From contig NC_092567.1 in the NCBI RefSeq assembly GCF_037975245.1, positions 5,526,214 through 5,590,213 on the forward strand: DNA of 64,000 nt, given 5' to 3'. Position numbers and translations under genes: made by a program. Below are positions 25,365 to 37,222 of the stretch, in pieces. The notes beneath the pieces were generated by a model, which was not told the origin of the DNA, ran no database searches, and saw only the letters and a program-made list of their open reading frames with translations. The stretch's first letter is position 1. Every line of letters begins with the position of its first letter. The stretch is from Apostichopus japonicus (taxonomy: Eukaryota; Echinodermata; Holothuroidea; Aspidochirotida; Stichopodidae).

Positions 25365-26890
25365 ACCATGCTACTACTAGCAACATAAAGCAGGCAACCT
25401 AAACTGTTTGCAGCAAAGAAGAGTTACATATTTGATGAGTTTTATTCCATTTCAGTTATATGCTGATCAAATTGTGGTTTTCTAAGCTTTTAACATCCTC
25501 CCCCAGTTTTGCACATGTTTTTGGCATTTGGATCTCTTACTCCCAAATAAAACCCAAAATTACCTCAGTACAACATACAAATTACGATACCCTTAGTACA
25601 TTACCACATACCACTACTCTCTGGGCCCTGACCTGTCTGAGCTAAGACTAGGCTCAGAGCATAGTAAACAGCATCCAAAGTCAATGGATGTACTTAGGCC
25701 TACACTTCAGTTAGCTTATCAACGAATGTGTTAATTTAGGGGTATGAAAGAACTTGACACGGCAGACATTTTGTAGTCAAATTCTGCTCAATTGGTCTTG
25801 CATATTGGCACAGAACAATTAATATTTTGAGATCACTAGCATTCCTATCTCAAAGGGGAGTGGGGTAGCGGCAGGAACCAAGGTGAGTGCAGATTTTGCA
25901 TATACAATGTACAGAATCAATTATTTTCTCTTTTTTTGGCCACCTTAGTACTGCCCAGTAGTTTAGCTACTGTATTACTCTGCAATGAATTTGGCAGTCA
26001 ATGTTCTGTAAAATTCTGAACACCAAGTGCTTTTGAGAAGCAGAAATACATGTAAGCCTATCACATGTAGGTTAACTTGAGCAATAATGGTAGTTGAAGT
26101 AAACTATGTGCAGGTCTAAACATTACAGGTGCTCTATGATTATGTGTCTAACACAATCAGTGGTCAAAATGCTAGGCCTGGGCAACACTACCTAGGCATC
26201 TGTTCATAGCATTAGCAAACTGGCAACTATATAAGGCTAATCACACCAGCATGAGTACTCAAGAATCAAGTGTAATATTATTGTTGCTACTGAGCTTATC
26301 ATTGCTACAGTACCATTTACTGTAGGTCCTGAGGCAGGAATGAGTTACAGTTTCCAGGCTGGGTCAACCACATTTCATGTATTTTGAATAAACTTATTCC
26401 AAATTTACTGAGCTATCCTTACAACAAAATGTCATGTACATTGATTACTGTTGCTTAGCAAACTTCGTGAAACTAGTGTCAAACACTCATATATCTATAT
26501 AGGACCTACAGTAGCTTTAAGTCGTGTATAACTTTAATATGAGTAAATAGCTCACTTTGTGACATTAATAGGACCCCAACAGGGTCCATCCCAGTAATCT
26601 CAGCCTTCTCAGGTCTAAAAGTCTAAATTTTGACCAAATACTCATTTTAGGCAACAGAAATCACTGAAGCATGATATCACGGAACATCATTCCTGACATA
26701 TCAATTGCTGCACTATATATGCTAAGCATTTAAGCCATTAACATACTGGATTTCAGCCAAATTGCGAAAAATCACAATTTTGCATAAAGGTTTGGTCAAT
26801 TAATTGCTCCCATTGACTTGCACTACGTAGGCTAATTGAGCTGCGATACCTGTACTATTTGTAATATGTTGCATATCTGTTAGCAGTCCT
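25365..26890. other. intergenic, no gene recognised
   Basis: AT-rich. Only short frames. No repeat or RNA recognised. Confidence 0.45.
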
Positions 26891-26894
26891 GTCT

Positions 26895-29815
26895 CCTATA
26901 TATTAGCATGTATGTTAGCATGTATGATAGCATACATACATGGCATGAATGTTAGCATGTATGATAGCATACATGTTAGCTTGTAGGCTATGTAAGCAGT
27001 ATGATACCATTAGTGTCAACCGATTATGCATAACAGAAAATACCGATTACCGATTATTTTTTTCATAATCGTACCGATTCCGATTCCGATTATTTGAAAA
27101 TGTGAAAATATCCCGTCTATACGAAATCGGCAATAAAGTTTGACAGAAACAATTATTGTTGTGATTTTCCCCTGCTTCCTTTTGCTTCCTTTTTATACAA
27201 TGCTCTAAGTTATCAGTTTGTATGAACCAAATTACCTCTGGAGTTTCTCGGAAAGAATTTTTTTTTTTTTTTTTTTTTTTTAATTTCCAAAATACGGAAA
27301 CATGACATCCTACCTAGTCAGCACTGTGCTAAGCGAATGGCCTAACCACCTCGACGGGAATGTCACCTGTTGATGGCTTGAAATGGGTTAAGAATAGTTA
27401 CTCAAAATATCCATCTCAAAAAGTATCTCAGACAAACCATCCATCCTCAATCTTTACCAAAGTGTAAATTTTAATGACATATTGCCTTCATTCCGACATT
27501 ATTTTGTACTTATTTTCAGTATTATACCGTTTATGAACAAATAGAAATGTTACAAATTTGAAGTTAAACATACCTATTCGTTACCTATTTAACTCCATTC
27601 AGGTTCAATGAGAAAATGTAAGCTTAGGCCAATCAAACTGAAAAGCAAATTTTACCATCGTATCTTGTTTAAAATTACTCTAAAATGTAATACCAGATTG
27701 ATGTAAAGAAATAATAACAACTAGAAACTACTCCAATATAAAATATAACATTCCCTCTTTAAGACATATCACTTACAGTAGGCTACCTTCCAAACATATG
27801 CCGATTTCCAGCAAATAATGCAAATTGAAAGTTGTAAACTAAGCTACGCATTTTTTTTTTTTTTTGCAAACCGATGGTTAGGCTACATTTCCCATTGACT
27901 TAGTGTGGTTGTCAGGCTAACATGTGGTCGAAGATTGCAGTTTCCGTGGATATTTTTATTTTTTATTTGCGACACAACTAGAGCGAATAAACAGATGTCA
28001 AGGTTAGATCTTAATGCAGTTGACTTAGTGTGAAGTAAGGCTACCATGTGGTCGGAGATTTGTGAGGATTTTAGGTTATTTTCGCTGGTACTGAAATTGC
28101 TTCGTGCACGCCGTAATTTTCCACGGTAACTTCCTGGTGATTGTGCGCGACCCTCTCGCACTGCTTCAAATTTGATGCTGGATGTGAAAACTGTTTGCGC
28201 GATTCGCGCTGCAACTGCAATTCCTAGCTAAAAGCAAACGCATGTCACAATTAATTTTACACAGACACCTGATATAACGAGGGCGATTTTCTTATATTTC
28301 TTTTTTCTTTTCGCACTCGTAATTGTGCTTTAGGAGGCCTTTTTAGCACTTGCGAGGGTGAATCGCCCGTCGCCCCCGCTTATTTCCACATTCGTTAATT
28401 CGCGAAATTGGTATTGCTGCTATGCTTACTGTGCCAAGAAATATGAAATCACTATCCACGAGGGAAGCAAAATCGGCGATCCTGGCAGCCTAATTTGATG
28501 AAAGTACACTGTGAAAGACGTATAGAGGATGTCTTATTTTAATATTTCGTAGCAAAAGAACAAACCTAATACATCAGTTGATATTTTCAACTCCCATATG
28601 TTTTGAATCATGATATTTTCACCTTCCATATGTTTTTGAATAATCGGTATCACATAACTGGTATTCCACGTAATTTTTACCGATTCCGATTATGTTCCGA
28701 TTATGCAATATTCGTACCGATTCCGATTCCGATTAGGTTAATCGGTTGAACACTAGATACCATACATGTATGTTAGCATGTATGTTAGCATGAATGTTAG
28801 CATGTAAGTTAGCATGTATGCTAGCATGTATGTAAGCATGTATGATAGCATACTGTACATGTATGTTAGTATGAATGATTGCAAGTATGTTAGCCTGTAT
28901 GTTAGCCTGTATGTTTGTGTGTTTGTTAGTGTGTATGCTACCGTGTATGTTAGCATGTATGTTAGCATGTTATAACCAGTATGATAGCATGTATGTCAGG
29001 CTGTATGTTAGCCTGTTTTTTAGCATACATGTAAGTTAGCATGTAAGTTAGCATGTATGTGAGCATATGTTAGCTTGAAGGCTATGTTAGCATGTATGAT
29101 AGCAAGTAATTTAGCATACATGTATGTTAGCATGTATGTTAGCATGAATGTTAGCATGTGTGTTAGCATGTATGATAGCATACATGTATGTTAGTGTGTA
29201 TGATAGCAAGTATGTTAGCCTGTATGTAAGCCTGCTTGTTGGCCTGTATGTTAGCCTGTTTGTTAGTGTGTATACATGCTAGCGTCTATGTTAGCATGTT
29301 ATAAGCAGTATGATAGTGTGTATGTCAGGCTGTATGTTAGCCTGTTTTTAGCATACATGTAAGTTAGCATACATGTTAGCATACATGTATACATATATGT
29401 TAGCTTGAAGGCTATGTTAGCATGTAAGATAGCAAGTATGTTAGCATGTATGTTAGCAAACATACATATTAGCATACATGTTAGCATGTATGATAGCATA
29501 CATGTATGTTAGTGTGTATGATAGCAAGTATGTTAGCCTGTTTGTTAGCAAACATACATGTTAGCATACATGTTAGCATGTATGATAGCATACAGTACAT
29601 GTGTGTTAGTGTGTATGATAGCAAGTATGTTAGCCTGTTTGTTAGCCTGTATGTTAGCATGTTAAAAGCTGGTAGCATCTATGTCAGGCTGTCAGTCTGT
29701 TTGCTAGCATACTGTACATGTTGTATGTTAGCATGTACTGTATGTTAGCATGAGCATACATGTAAGTTAGCATACTGTACATTAGCATGTATGTTAGCAT
29801 GTTATAAGCAACATG
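26895..29815. repeat. ATGTTAGCATGT minisatellite (about 11-12 bp units), split by a hAT element
   Basis: Units such as TGTATGTTAGCA, TGTATGATAGCATACA and TGTATGTTAGCCTG cover 26,895-27,010 and 28,756-29,815. The array keeps several frames open on both strands (for example Met-Leu-Thr-Tyr repeats at 28,753-28,968), which are artefacts. The 1745-bp hAT element at 27,011 lies inside it. Confidence 0.9.
27011..28755. mobile_element. non-autonomous hAT element (1745 bp) with exact 8-bp TSD
   Basis: The left end TAGTGTCAACCGATTA and the complement of the right end, TAGTGTTCAACCGATTA, are inverted repeats. They are followed inward by clusters of CCGATT/CGGAAT repeats on both sides. The 8-bp duplication GATACCAT is exact at 27,003-27,010 and 28,756-28,763. 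It sits in the TTAGCATG minisatellite. The inside has T runs (27,259-27,282 and about 27,850) and short frames but no recognisable transposase, so it is a deleted or decayed hAT derivative. Confidence 0.87.
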
Positions 29816-30861
29816 AAGGACTTAAACACTTTTTGGTTCCTTGCTTAAGCAAAAGGAACCTATGTAGTCAACTAGATCCGCCATAGTGAGGTGTGCCCTA
29901 TTGTTCTCGGTGCCTGTAAAGGTCACCAAAGGTCAGTTAGGGGCCCAAAACCAAAACAATAAACAAGCAATAACTCCCATTGACAGGGTGCGACATGATT
30001 GTTATTTTGGAACTTGTAATATACTGTATACTTGTAAATAACGTAGGGGATCATTTTTCAACTTAACAGTGGTGTGATCCAAGGTCAACAAAGGTCAATT
30101 AGGGGTCAAAAACAGGTGTTTTTGTGATAACTTGAGAACAAAATGTCCGTCAAGGTTGGGAGTTACGCTAAATGTAATTCAATAGTGGACCCGCATCTTT
30201 GTGACCGTTGACCTTAGGTTGACCTCTGGTGACCTGTATAAGCTTCTTTAGTTATTTGAATTTCTTGTGGCCATTCAGATCATAAATGGTCTTTCGATCA
30301 AAATTGTCTATGGGTTGACCCCTGTGCGACCTTCAGGTGCAAAGTTGACAGATACAATTAAGTTTTTTTTTTTTTTATAAATATATGCTCTTTTTAGGAG
30401 ATATATACAGGACAAAAAAAAACAAAACAAGTTTGTCAATATTTAACTATATGATAGAGCTATACATGCTCTAAAGAAGAAACTAACTCCCGCTTCGATC
30501 GGACACCCGGTTCGTAAGTTATGAGGTGACAAAGGTTGGATTTGATACCTTTTTAGCAACAACATTGTGTGTGTACATTGGAGTTCATAACAATTTTAGA
30601 ATGAAGTGCACATCAAAGGGAACATTTTTCATAAAAACTGTCATGCTATCCAAGATCATTCAAGGTCTCTTATGGACAAAAACCTGCCCACTGATGGGGT
30701 GCAATACGGTCAAAAAAAGGTCAATTGTGGGTCAAAAACTCAATCTCCAAACTGATAAAAATTGTCCATGGTTGATCCCTGTGCCACCTTCATGCGCAAA
30801 GTTATCAGAGGTCAAGGTTTTGTTTAGTTTTGAGAGGTGGATCTCATGACCTAGGAATACA
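29816..30861. other. noncoding, with AGGTCA-type motifs
   Basis: Several GGTCAaaGGTCA and TTGACCT strings (for example around 29,930, 30,085 and 30,210) suggest an old repeat related to those at 10.9-11.1 kb. A 107-codon frame at 30,526-30,849 has no recognisable domain and is probably chance. Confidence 0.45.
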
Positions 30862-31010
30862 CAGTAAAAGTTATACTTATGGGTGTCTACAGGTGCAGTG
30901 CTGTACCCATTGACTACTGGAAATGTACATGTATATATGTACAGTATACTCCAGTAGTCTATGAGTACAGCAATGCCCCCTTACACACCAAGAGCCTGTA
31001 CAGTATTACC
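30862..31010 (+). repeat. left remnant of ~70-bp minisatellite split by the Kolobok element
   Basis: Contains CAGTAGTCTATGAGTACAGC, CCCCCTTACACACC and CTGTACAGTATTACC, phrases that repeat about twelve times in the right array. It also contains a reversed piece (GTGTCTACAGGTGCAGTG). It ends exactly at the TTAA target. Confidence 0.75.
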
Positions 31011-31014
31011 TTAA

Positions 31015-31032
31015 AGGAGACATAAACCCACA
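31015..31032 (+). repeat. left terminal inverted repeat of Kolobok element
   Basis: Eighteen bases beginning AGGAGACAT, directly after a TTAA target at 31,011-31,014. One mismatch (position 9) to the right end. Confidence 0.9.
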
Positions 31033-31464
31033 GAATTATTTAGGTTATTCTAGGGCAGAAATATATGCAGATTCTAAAAATCAACACCATTTTCCACGAA
31101 ATACAACCATATTCCAGATATGGTCCAAAGTTTGAAGGCTTATGGGAGCCGCCATATTTGATCAAAATTTTTTCAAACCACCGCTTTTCAAGCCGGAAGT
31201 GACGCTTTCGATTCACTTTCGATTTTTTGTTGCCAACTTATAGCAGAAAAACAATCTTTGCAACCATTGATTTTATTTTCTCATTATAAATGCGTATTTA
31301 CTTTTTTTTTAATTATAATGCTTGAATTTGTGCTTTTTCAATCGATATAATTTGTTTAATTGCTTGAAAAGAATAAAATACGATCGAAAAGAAATACTCT
31401 TACTCTCGATAAGATCGTCATTAGTTCCGCGAAAAAACACGATAAACAACTTGAAGAGCACAGG

Positions 31465-31530
31465 CACTCGTAACGTTATGTAGGTGTACTCCGTGTTTAT
31501 ATACCATATACCTACATAACGTTACGAGTG
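31465..31530. repeat. 21-bp perfect subterminal palindrome in the transposon
   Basis: The arms CACTCGTAACGTTATGTAGGT (31,465-31,485, with the complement at 31,510-31,530) are separated by 24 bp, and similarity continues outward for a few bases. It lies 450 bp inside the left end, upstream of the cargo gene, so it could serve transposase binding or the cargo promoter; that is inference. No matching palindrome was found near the right end. Confidence 0.75.
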
Positions 31531-31830
31531 CTTGTGTGGAAGAGTACCTCGAATTCACTGTTTCATTGGTCATATTTCGTAAAACCAAACATATTTGGCC
31601 TTTTACTGATCGTGTTTCTTTCACTCCGTAAATATATTCAGTTTCACTTTAAAGCATTCTTTGTACGGAATCGAACAAAAACTCAGCACTTGCCACAAGC
31701 AACTTTGTTTACGACTTAGGCTAGGCGTTTGTCAGCCTAACATTATTTCTTTCAGTGCGTAATCCGCAGGCCCAGGCACATCAAAGTTAAGTACGCAGGC
31801 CTAAAGACATATCGTATTTTTTGGTTGAAA

Positions 31831-32195
31831 ATGGAACATTTTGGACTTGAGGGCTATCAGTTTGAACCCGAGTATACTGAAGCTGAAATGGTAAATTTAG
31901 CTGCTGAAAAAAATGCCACTGACACTGACTCAGTTGGAAGTGAAACTGAGACTGATACTAGTGAAGAAGATTATTGTTTGTGTGGAGAATGTGAAGCTAT
32001 GCCTTCTGAAAAGGAGAATGTTTGTTGCCACTCGGTATTTGGGCAACATGAACTGGATTTTGGAGCCTGCATCACTGAAGACCCGAACTTTGCTGCAGTA
32101 TGCTTGCAGAAATTAGTTTTGGAGCTTGCTTTCCAGCAATTTCTTCAATACAAAAAGAAACCGCCACTTGCAGCCCAGGCTCAAATGAACAACAG
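31831..32195 (+). CDS. ballast-domain gene, exon 1
   Basis: Encodes the acidic N-terminus, CLCGEC and VCCH cysteine motifs and the NFAAVCLQK helix. Ends AACAACAG with donor GTTTGT in phase 2. If unspliced, the frame stops 16 bases into the intron. Confidence 0.8.
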
Positions 32196-32756
32196 GTTTG
32201 TTTTTTTTTAATTATTTTTTTATAACAATTAAAATTAGGCAACCCTACACTACTTTGATGTTGCTGTCTATCTTGATTTTCATTCGAATATGCGCAGTAA
32301 ATCAATGCAGCATTTACACAATTGAACTCTATTAATACTGCTTTACAATTTTAAGACCAGACACTTGCCAACAGGAGTTTTGTTTAAGTTTTCCTCATTC
32401 AAGACACATTTAGCCCATGGATCTCCACTTTGAAGATCTTCGGAATGTGGTGCATAGAATGCATCCAAGTTTGAAGCTGCAACAGCTCAGTTGAGCAATT
32501 TTCCAACAGCCAACCTCAAAACCTAAAATGATCTTATTCTATATGTAAAATGTGATTGCTTTCCTTTTATTTCAACAGGCAGAAAAGACTCATGGCTTAT
32601 AGACAGATCAGTTTGTGGGCAAGCAGAGGTCAACCCTTAGGAAAAGGCAACAGGAGAGTGTTACCTTCCTGCTGTGTCATGCGGATCAGGGCAGAATTTA
32701 CTGATGACACCTTCTCAGGGTACCTTGAAGTACAAGAGGCATTAACTATGGATTAA
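31831..32756 (+). CDS. P2X7 C-terminal (ballast) domain-like protein, two exons, transposon cargo
   Basis: Exon 1 is 31,831-32,195 (donor GTTTGT) and exon 2 is 32,579-32,756 (acceptor TTTCAACAG); the join is phase 2, giving about 180 residues. ATG 31,831 is preferred because the frame upstream has only a TTG. Residues 1-20 read like the N-terminus of invertebrate P2X7-like proteins (GYQFEPEYTEAEM). An acidic stretch follows, then CLCGEC (49-54), VCCH (64-67), C80 and PNFAAVCLQKLVLELA (86-100). Exon 2 supplies AYRQISLW, RRVLPSCCVMRIRAEF (147-162) and SGYLE. These are the zinc-binding cysteine landmarks of the cytoplasmic tail of P2X7 receptors. No P2X channel or membrane segment is present. 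Its location inside the transposon ends, convergent to the transposase, argues that it moves with the element. Its biochemical role is unknown to me. A possible poly(A) signal AATAAA is at 33,311. Confidence 0.85.
32579..32756 (+). CDS. ballast-domain gene, exon 2
   Basis: Begins after TTTTATTTCAACAG and encodes QKRLMAYRQISLW, the RRVLPSCCVMRIRAEF signature and SGYLEVQ, ending at TAA 32,754-32,756. Confidence 0.82.
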
Positions 32757-34390
32757 AAGGTGATTTTTCAATTTTCTATTTAATGGTATATAGCCCTGCT
32801 TATGTTTGTGAGTTTATTTTGTCAAAGAAAGGTATAAACAATTATTTGGTTAACATTTAATATCAGTTCTACTGTACAGCACATTTAGAGAGCTGCATTT
32901 AGGTAAATCATGACGCAGAAGAACTGCATCCTTTTCAATGCCATTTAGCTGGCAATAACAGGTGGGATAAAAAATGCCAAAGTATTCCTTTTAATTGAAA
33001 TTTATTAAGCAGTGAAGCATCGTTGCAAAACATGAAATTCATTTGTTTTTATGTTATAATTTTTGTGTTATCAGAGGAATTTATGAGGTCTTTTTTTTTT
33101 TCTTGCAGATCAGAAGATATCGGTTTTGTTCATATGAGAGGGAAGGATGCGTAACTCTTGAATGATTATAACTCAAGATTTGGGATCTTTCATATTTATT
33201 TAATTTTGTTTTTACTATACCTATAGTAAAAATTGTATATCCATTCCTCATGAAAAATACTGAGAGGCTTCTATTAAACAATATTGTAAAGGATTTCAGG
33301 TTTTGCAAAGAATAAAGGCCCAAAATAGAAAATATACTGTATGTGTTTTACTCTTATTATATTTTCAGGTCTGATGAATATAAGCAGATACATTTTTTGC
33401 TGTAACTGCATAATATTTTTTTTGCAGTAAGTAGCTTAAATTATTGACAAAAATGTGTTTGGAAGAGACAAAGAGGAGCACATTTCCATTTGCTTCCACC
33501 AGAGAGGAACACCAGCTTAACCCCCATGAATGGCCTGAAACTGAAGTAAAATGTAGATACATGTCCCACAAACTTCAGAATTTGTCAAGCTACTATTTCC
33601 ACCCTATTCCCTTCTTCATATTGTGATATTAAGTCCTTTCTGGGATCCAACATCTATCCACTCATTCAAAGTAGTGAAGGGCTTTGACTCCTACCCCACA
33701 CATTCATTTACCACATATCAGTATTCATCCCCTTTCATATGATTGGTAGGTTTTCAACAGCATAGTAGATCTGTCTAGCCTTGGCATGAAAAAGATCTTA
33801 TTGCAACAGGAAGATATCAACCACTAGTCTTGCATTGCTTAACTGTAGCATCCTCAATTATGTAAAATACTATTTGAACATACAATATACGTTGTAAAAT
33901 ATTTCATTCGACTTAATTTTTACAGAGAAGCATATCAAGTGGATAAAGCAAGCAAATACCTGTGGTGTATTGTCTCAAGTAAAGAAATGCACATACCATA
34001 ATGTTTGTCATTGTCAAGAAAAATGTATTTCCACAAAATATCACAAGCACAAGGTCTACAGGTTTATAAAGAAAATATAAACATCAAACACAATATATGA
34101 TGAAATGGTTACAGCTATTCAAATAAATAGTGAAAACAGTTTGCAAAATCGCATGAGTTGAAAAAAAGCAACAACTCTGTCACAAATGAAACTATATGAT
34201 AATAATATGAGACTATCAAACAATGGATAAATGATTGCACAAATTTATCTTGCACAAACCAAATCATGAAAGATATGAAAATTTATCTAATCTTCAGAAT
34301 AGTTTGTTTGGTTTGAATGGGTATTTTGCATCCCAAAGGTCATATAAAGATACAACAGCCATTTTATAAACCAGTTGTAAAAACTAGTTG

Positions 34391-34455
34391 GACACTGGAG
34401 ATTGAACCTGGGAAGTTGTTGTAATAGGCGAAACACTAACCACTAAACCAGGGAG
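34391..34455 (-). pseudogene. tRNA-like relic (internal promoter boxes)
   Basis: Minus strand reads TGGTTTAGTGGTTAGTGTTTCGCC (A-box region) and, about 30 bases on, CAGGTTCAATCTCC (B-box like). The order and spacing recall tRNA-Asp/Val/Glu. The acceptor and anticodon stems do not pair, so this is a tRNA pseudogene or SINE head, not a working tRNA. Confidence 0.4.
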
Positions 34456-34560
34456 GTTTACGATAGTTTAGAATAATTTGTACACATGTTTAAATAAAAC
34501 GTTAACAATATACACAAAATTATGAAAATATGACTGCAGCAACAACTGTGACAGTCATTG

Positions 34561-34800
34561 ATGAATACATAAAAAAGAGAATGTTTCACTTTGTTGTACA
34601 TAAATCTTAGCATTACAAGCAAGGTGACCTTACAAACAATAACATTGTTAATAGTTGAATAACATTTCAACTCATCATTAGTGAATACCTAAAAAAGAGA
34701 ATGTTTCATTTTGTTGTACATAACTCTTAGCATTATAAGCAAGGTGACCTTAGAAACAATAATAGGGTTCACCGTTGAATAACATTTCAACTGATCGTTG
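34561..34800. repeat. 120-bp tandem duplication
   Basis: ATGAATACATAAAAAAGAG through AACATTTCAACTCATCATTA (34,561-34,680) is repeated at 34,681-34,800 with about ten differences. Noncoding, inside the transposon. Confidence 0.82.
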
Positions 34801-35375
34801 ATGAAAGACTAATCATTACAATGGATAGTATACCAAGCCCAACATAATCCAATCAAACAAAAGTTAATGAGGTCATAAAAAAGCAAATACATGGAAACAA
34901 TATGTAATATTGCATAGGTGAAAGGCATAGAGTTGAAAAGTTTTCTGGGTATTTATCTTTAAAAATGAAAATGCACCTTTATCAAGGTAAGTACTATGAA
35001 AAATTTAAAAAAATGATAGTAGGCCTATATATTTTTTATTATGAATAACTTTATTTTTCAAGGTTCTCTTTCTAACTTTGGCAGTAAATTTTTTGCTCAA
35101 ATATGCAAAAATATTTATTAACAAGCTGCTGATAAAATTAATTGGCAAGTTTCTAGTCCTCGGCTTCCAAACATTATTGCACTTTCTTGTAAAGCAAAAG
35201 ATGAATTGGAGTTAAGATAGAAAATTCCTGCTGATGCCAATGAAAAGAAGCATACCGGATAAAAACGTGATTAGTTTACCACCAAATTTTTCTGTCACAA
35301 AAGATACACAGTAATCAACATTAAAAGAAATAAGCTTAATTAAGAAGAAAATGCTGAATTTAAACAATACAAAAT

Positions 35376-37222
35376 TTAAAACCTAGAAGCATGGCTCTTC
35401 AACATTTCTTCTTTTGAGGGGGCTTCAGTTGGTGCAATATTTTTTGCAGGCGCTGCTGGCACAGGGTCAATTGTCCTTGTCTGTCTTCGATATACAACCC
35501 CTTTCATTAAATCTTTGACATAATCATAGTTCTTGGCTTCATACCTCGCCTTCAGCACCCAACTCTTCTTCATTTTTGTAAATACCTTCTTGTATTGTAC
35601 TTTCCCTCGTGCGGATGAGCCTTTGTGAGGCTTCTTCACAACGGCCTTTGCCCGTCCAACATTCTGGTTGTGGTCAATTGCAGCTAACTTCAATCGAGCT
35701 GTCATTGATGAATAACCGAACTCTAATCTCTTCGGCGCATACTTTAAAAGGACATTGTGGAAAACTTCAAGGGCACCAGTATGCATGAATTCTGCAAGAA
35801 ATCTAATGTCCTTCAAAAGTCGCTTAGCCAGGGCTACCTTCTTCAGTGCCTCGTGGGCAGATGATCCTGCCTTGAGCCATATTTTCTTTCTCTGCTGCAG
35901 ATCTGTCAGTGGATCATGGCCACATTTCTGAAATAGTGGTAAGTTAGGATCATCTGACCACTCATGCTGTCCTAGAACATGGTAGACCACAGATGACCAC
36001 ATTTGCACCAACAGCTCCTGGTCCTTGTTGCAAGCTCTGGCACAAAACCACAGATGGTTGATAATGGATTTGATCCAAGGTTCCAATTCTTCATTTCCCT
36101 TTTTCTTTGCCGCTTTGCGCAATTTGCTTTTGATATTTTTCGCTAGGTGAAATATATCAAAATTATGTTTTACAGAACTGTACTTAGTACGCATTAATTT
36201 TCTTATTCCTGTGTGACGGTCAGTAGCAAATGTTTTTACATTAAGTTTATATTCATTAAGGACTCTATCCATGCACCTCTGGAAGCCCACTGCTTCCATT
36301 CTTTGAGATGCCCCAGTCTCTGAAACTTGCACCAGTTCCATGTCTACCACCTTCTCTGAACTGACATCCATCAAAGAGTAGCTACAATACTTTGCTGAAA
36401 ACCCTGGCGAATCACAACGCCCATCACCAATAAGATCAGTTGAGGATCCTTTCAATTGGTCAACCACTGCCTTTTGATGTGCATCCCAATAACTGTTAAT
36501 CTCTGGGATGAGGTACATCTTCTGAAGGTCATAAAATGTAGTGGCAGAAAAGAACTGCAAATTTAAAAAAATCATGAATTGAGCAACTCTTTGATATGTC
36601 AGTCCAGAGAACATGGTAGCCGCAGAACAGAGGAGGTTACCAATGGGCATCCTACCATCTAAGGGCTGGGAGGTCCACTTCAACACAACATGGCCAGAAA
36701 TACACTTCAATGTTGCAAGCAAACCTGACCCAACAACTTGCTTTTCTATATCTGTAACACTACTTGAACATTGGGAACATTGAATATGATAACAAAGCTG
36801 TTCTATGTTCGCCTCAAATACTATATACTTTTGTTCCTCTACAGCTTTTGTTGCAAAGGAGTCAGTGATTGAAAAGATGGGTAGGTCTTCGTCCGGTTCA
36901 TAGTGTGGATCTCGCTTTTCATCATCCTGGCATCCTTTATCGCTGCCATCACTGTTGTCCTCACCTTTTTCAATTTTAAGCGGGGACTTGTGTTTCAAGG
37001 ACCTCTGTGGTGGCAATGTCTCTTGCTGCGGTGGGGTCTCCTGGGGTGGAGCCATTCCCTCAGAGGACACATCAGCTGATAAGCTGATAAGAAGCTGTAT
37101 GGGTGGTCCAATTCCACTGTACAAGCATGGTGTGTTTTGACTTGTGGTACACCAGCTTGGCATCCCATCTCTGTAACGTCAGTATATGTCTGAGTTGATG
37201 CGCAAACACTGGACAAGGCATC
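35376..37222 (-). pseudogene. transposase exon 4: zinc ribbon and DDE catalytic core
   Basis: The acceptor CTTGTACAG precedes DALSSVCASTQ. After the 8-bp duplication (37,075-37,090) the second frame is open for 595 codons counted from ATG 37,163. On that numbering the zinc-ribbon cysteines are C129, C132, C154 and H158 (QCSQC, KCISGH). The acidic triad candidates are D247 (GDGRCDSPG), D315 (ATDRHTG) and E466 (GALEVFHN), with FDIFHLAKN in between. The C-terminal region is lysine-rich. Homologous text continues across the shift point, so removing one repeat copy would make a single frame; no other break is seen. Confidence 0.85.
37075..37090. repeat. 8-bp tandem duplication (GCTGATAA twice) causing a frameshift
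   Basis: Two adjacent GCTGATAA copies lie inside transposase exon 4. The frame upstream (spliced phase 0 from exon 3) and the DDE frame downstream differ by exactly 8 mod 3. Confidence 0.85.

Larger units (their letters stand above)
32757..35375. other. noncoding centre of the transposon between convergent genes
   Basis: No frame with a domain. The plus-strand gene ends at its left and the minus-strand transposase at its right; AATAAA signals for each occur at 33,311 (plus) and 35,050-35,055 (minus). Contains a 120-bp duplication and a tRNA-like stretch, listed separately. Confidence 0.55.

Noticed and set aside
24943-25386. 147-codon minus-strand frame
   Set aside because: Covers the whole MITE-like repeat including its ends; no domain seen.
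28753-29748. Met-Leu-Thr-Tyr repeat frames, membrane-like
   Set aside because: By-products of the ATGTTAGCATG minisatellite.
30526-30849. 107-codon plus-strand frame
   Set aside because: No domain, in a stretch with old repeats; probably chance.
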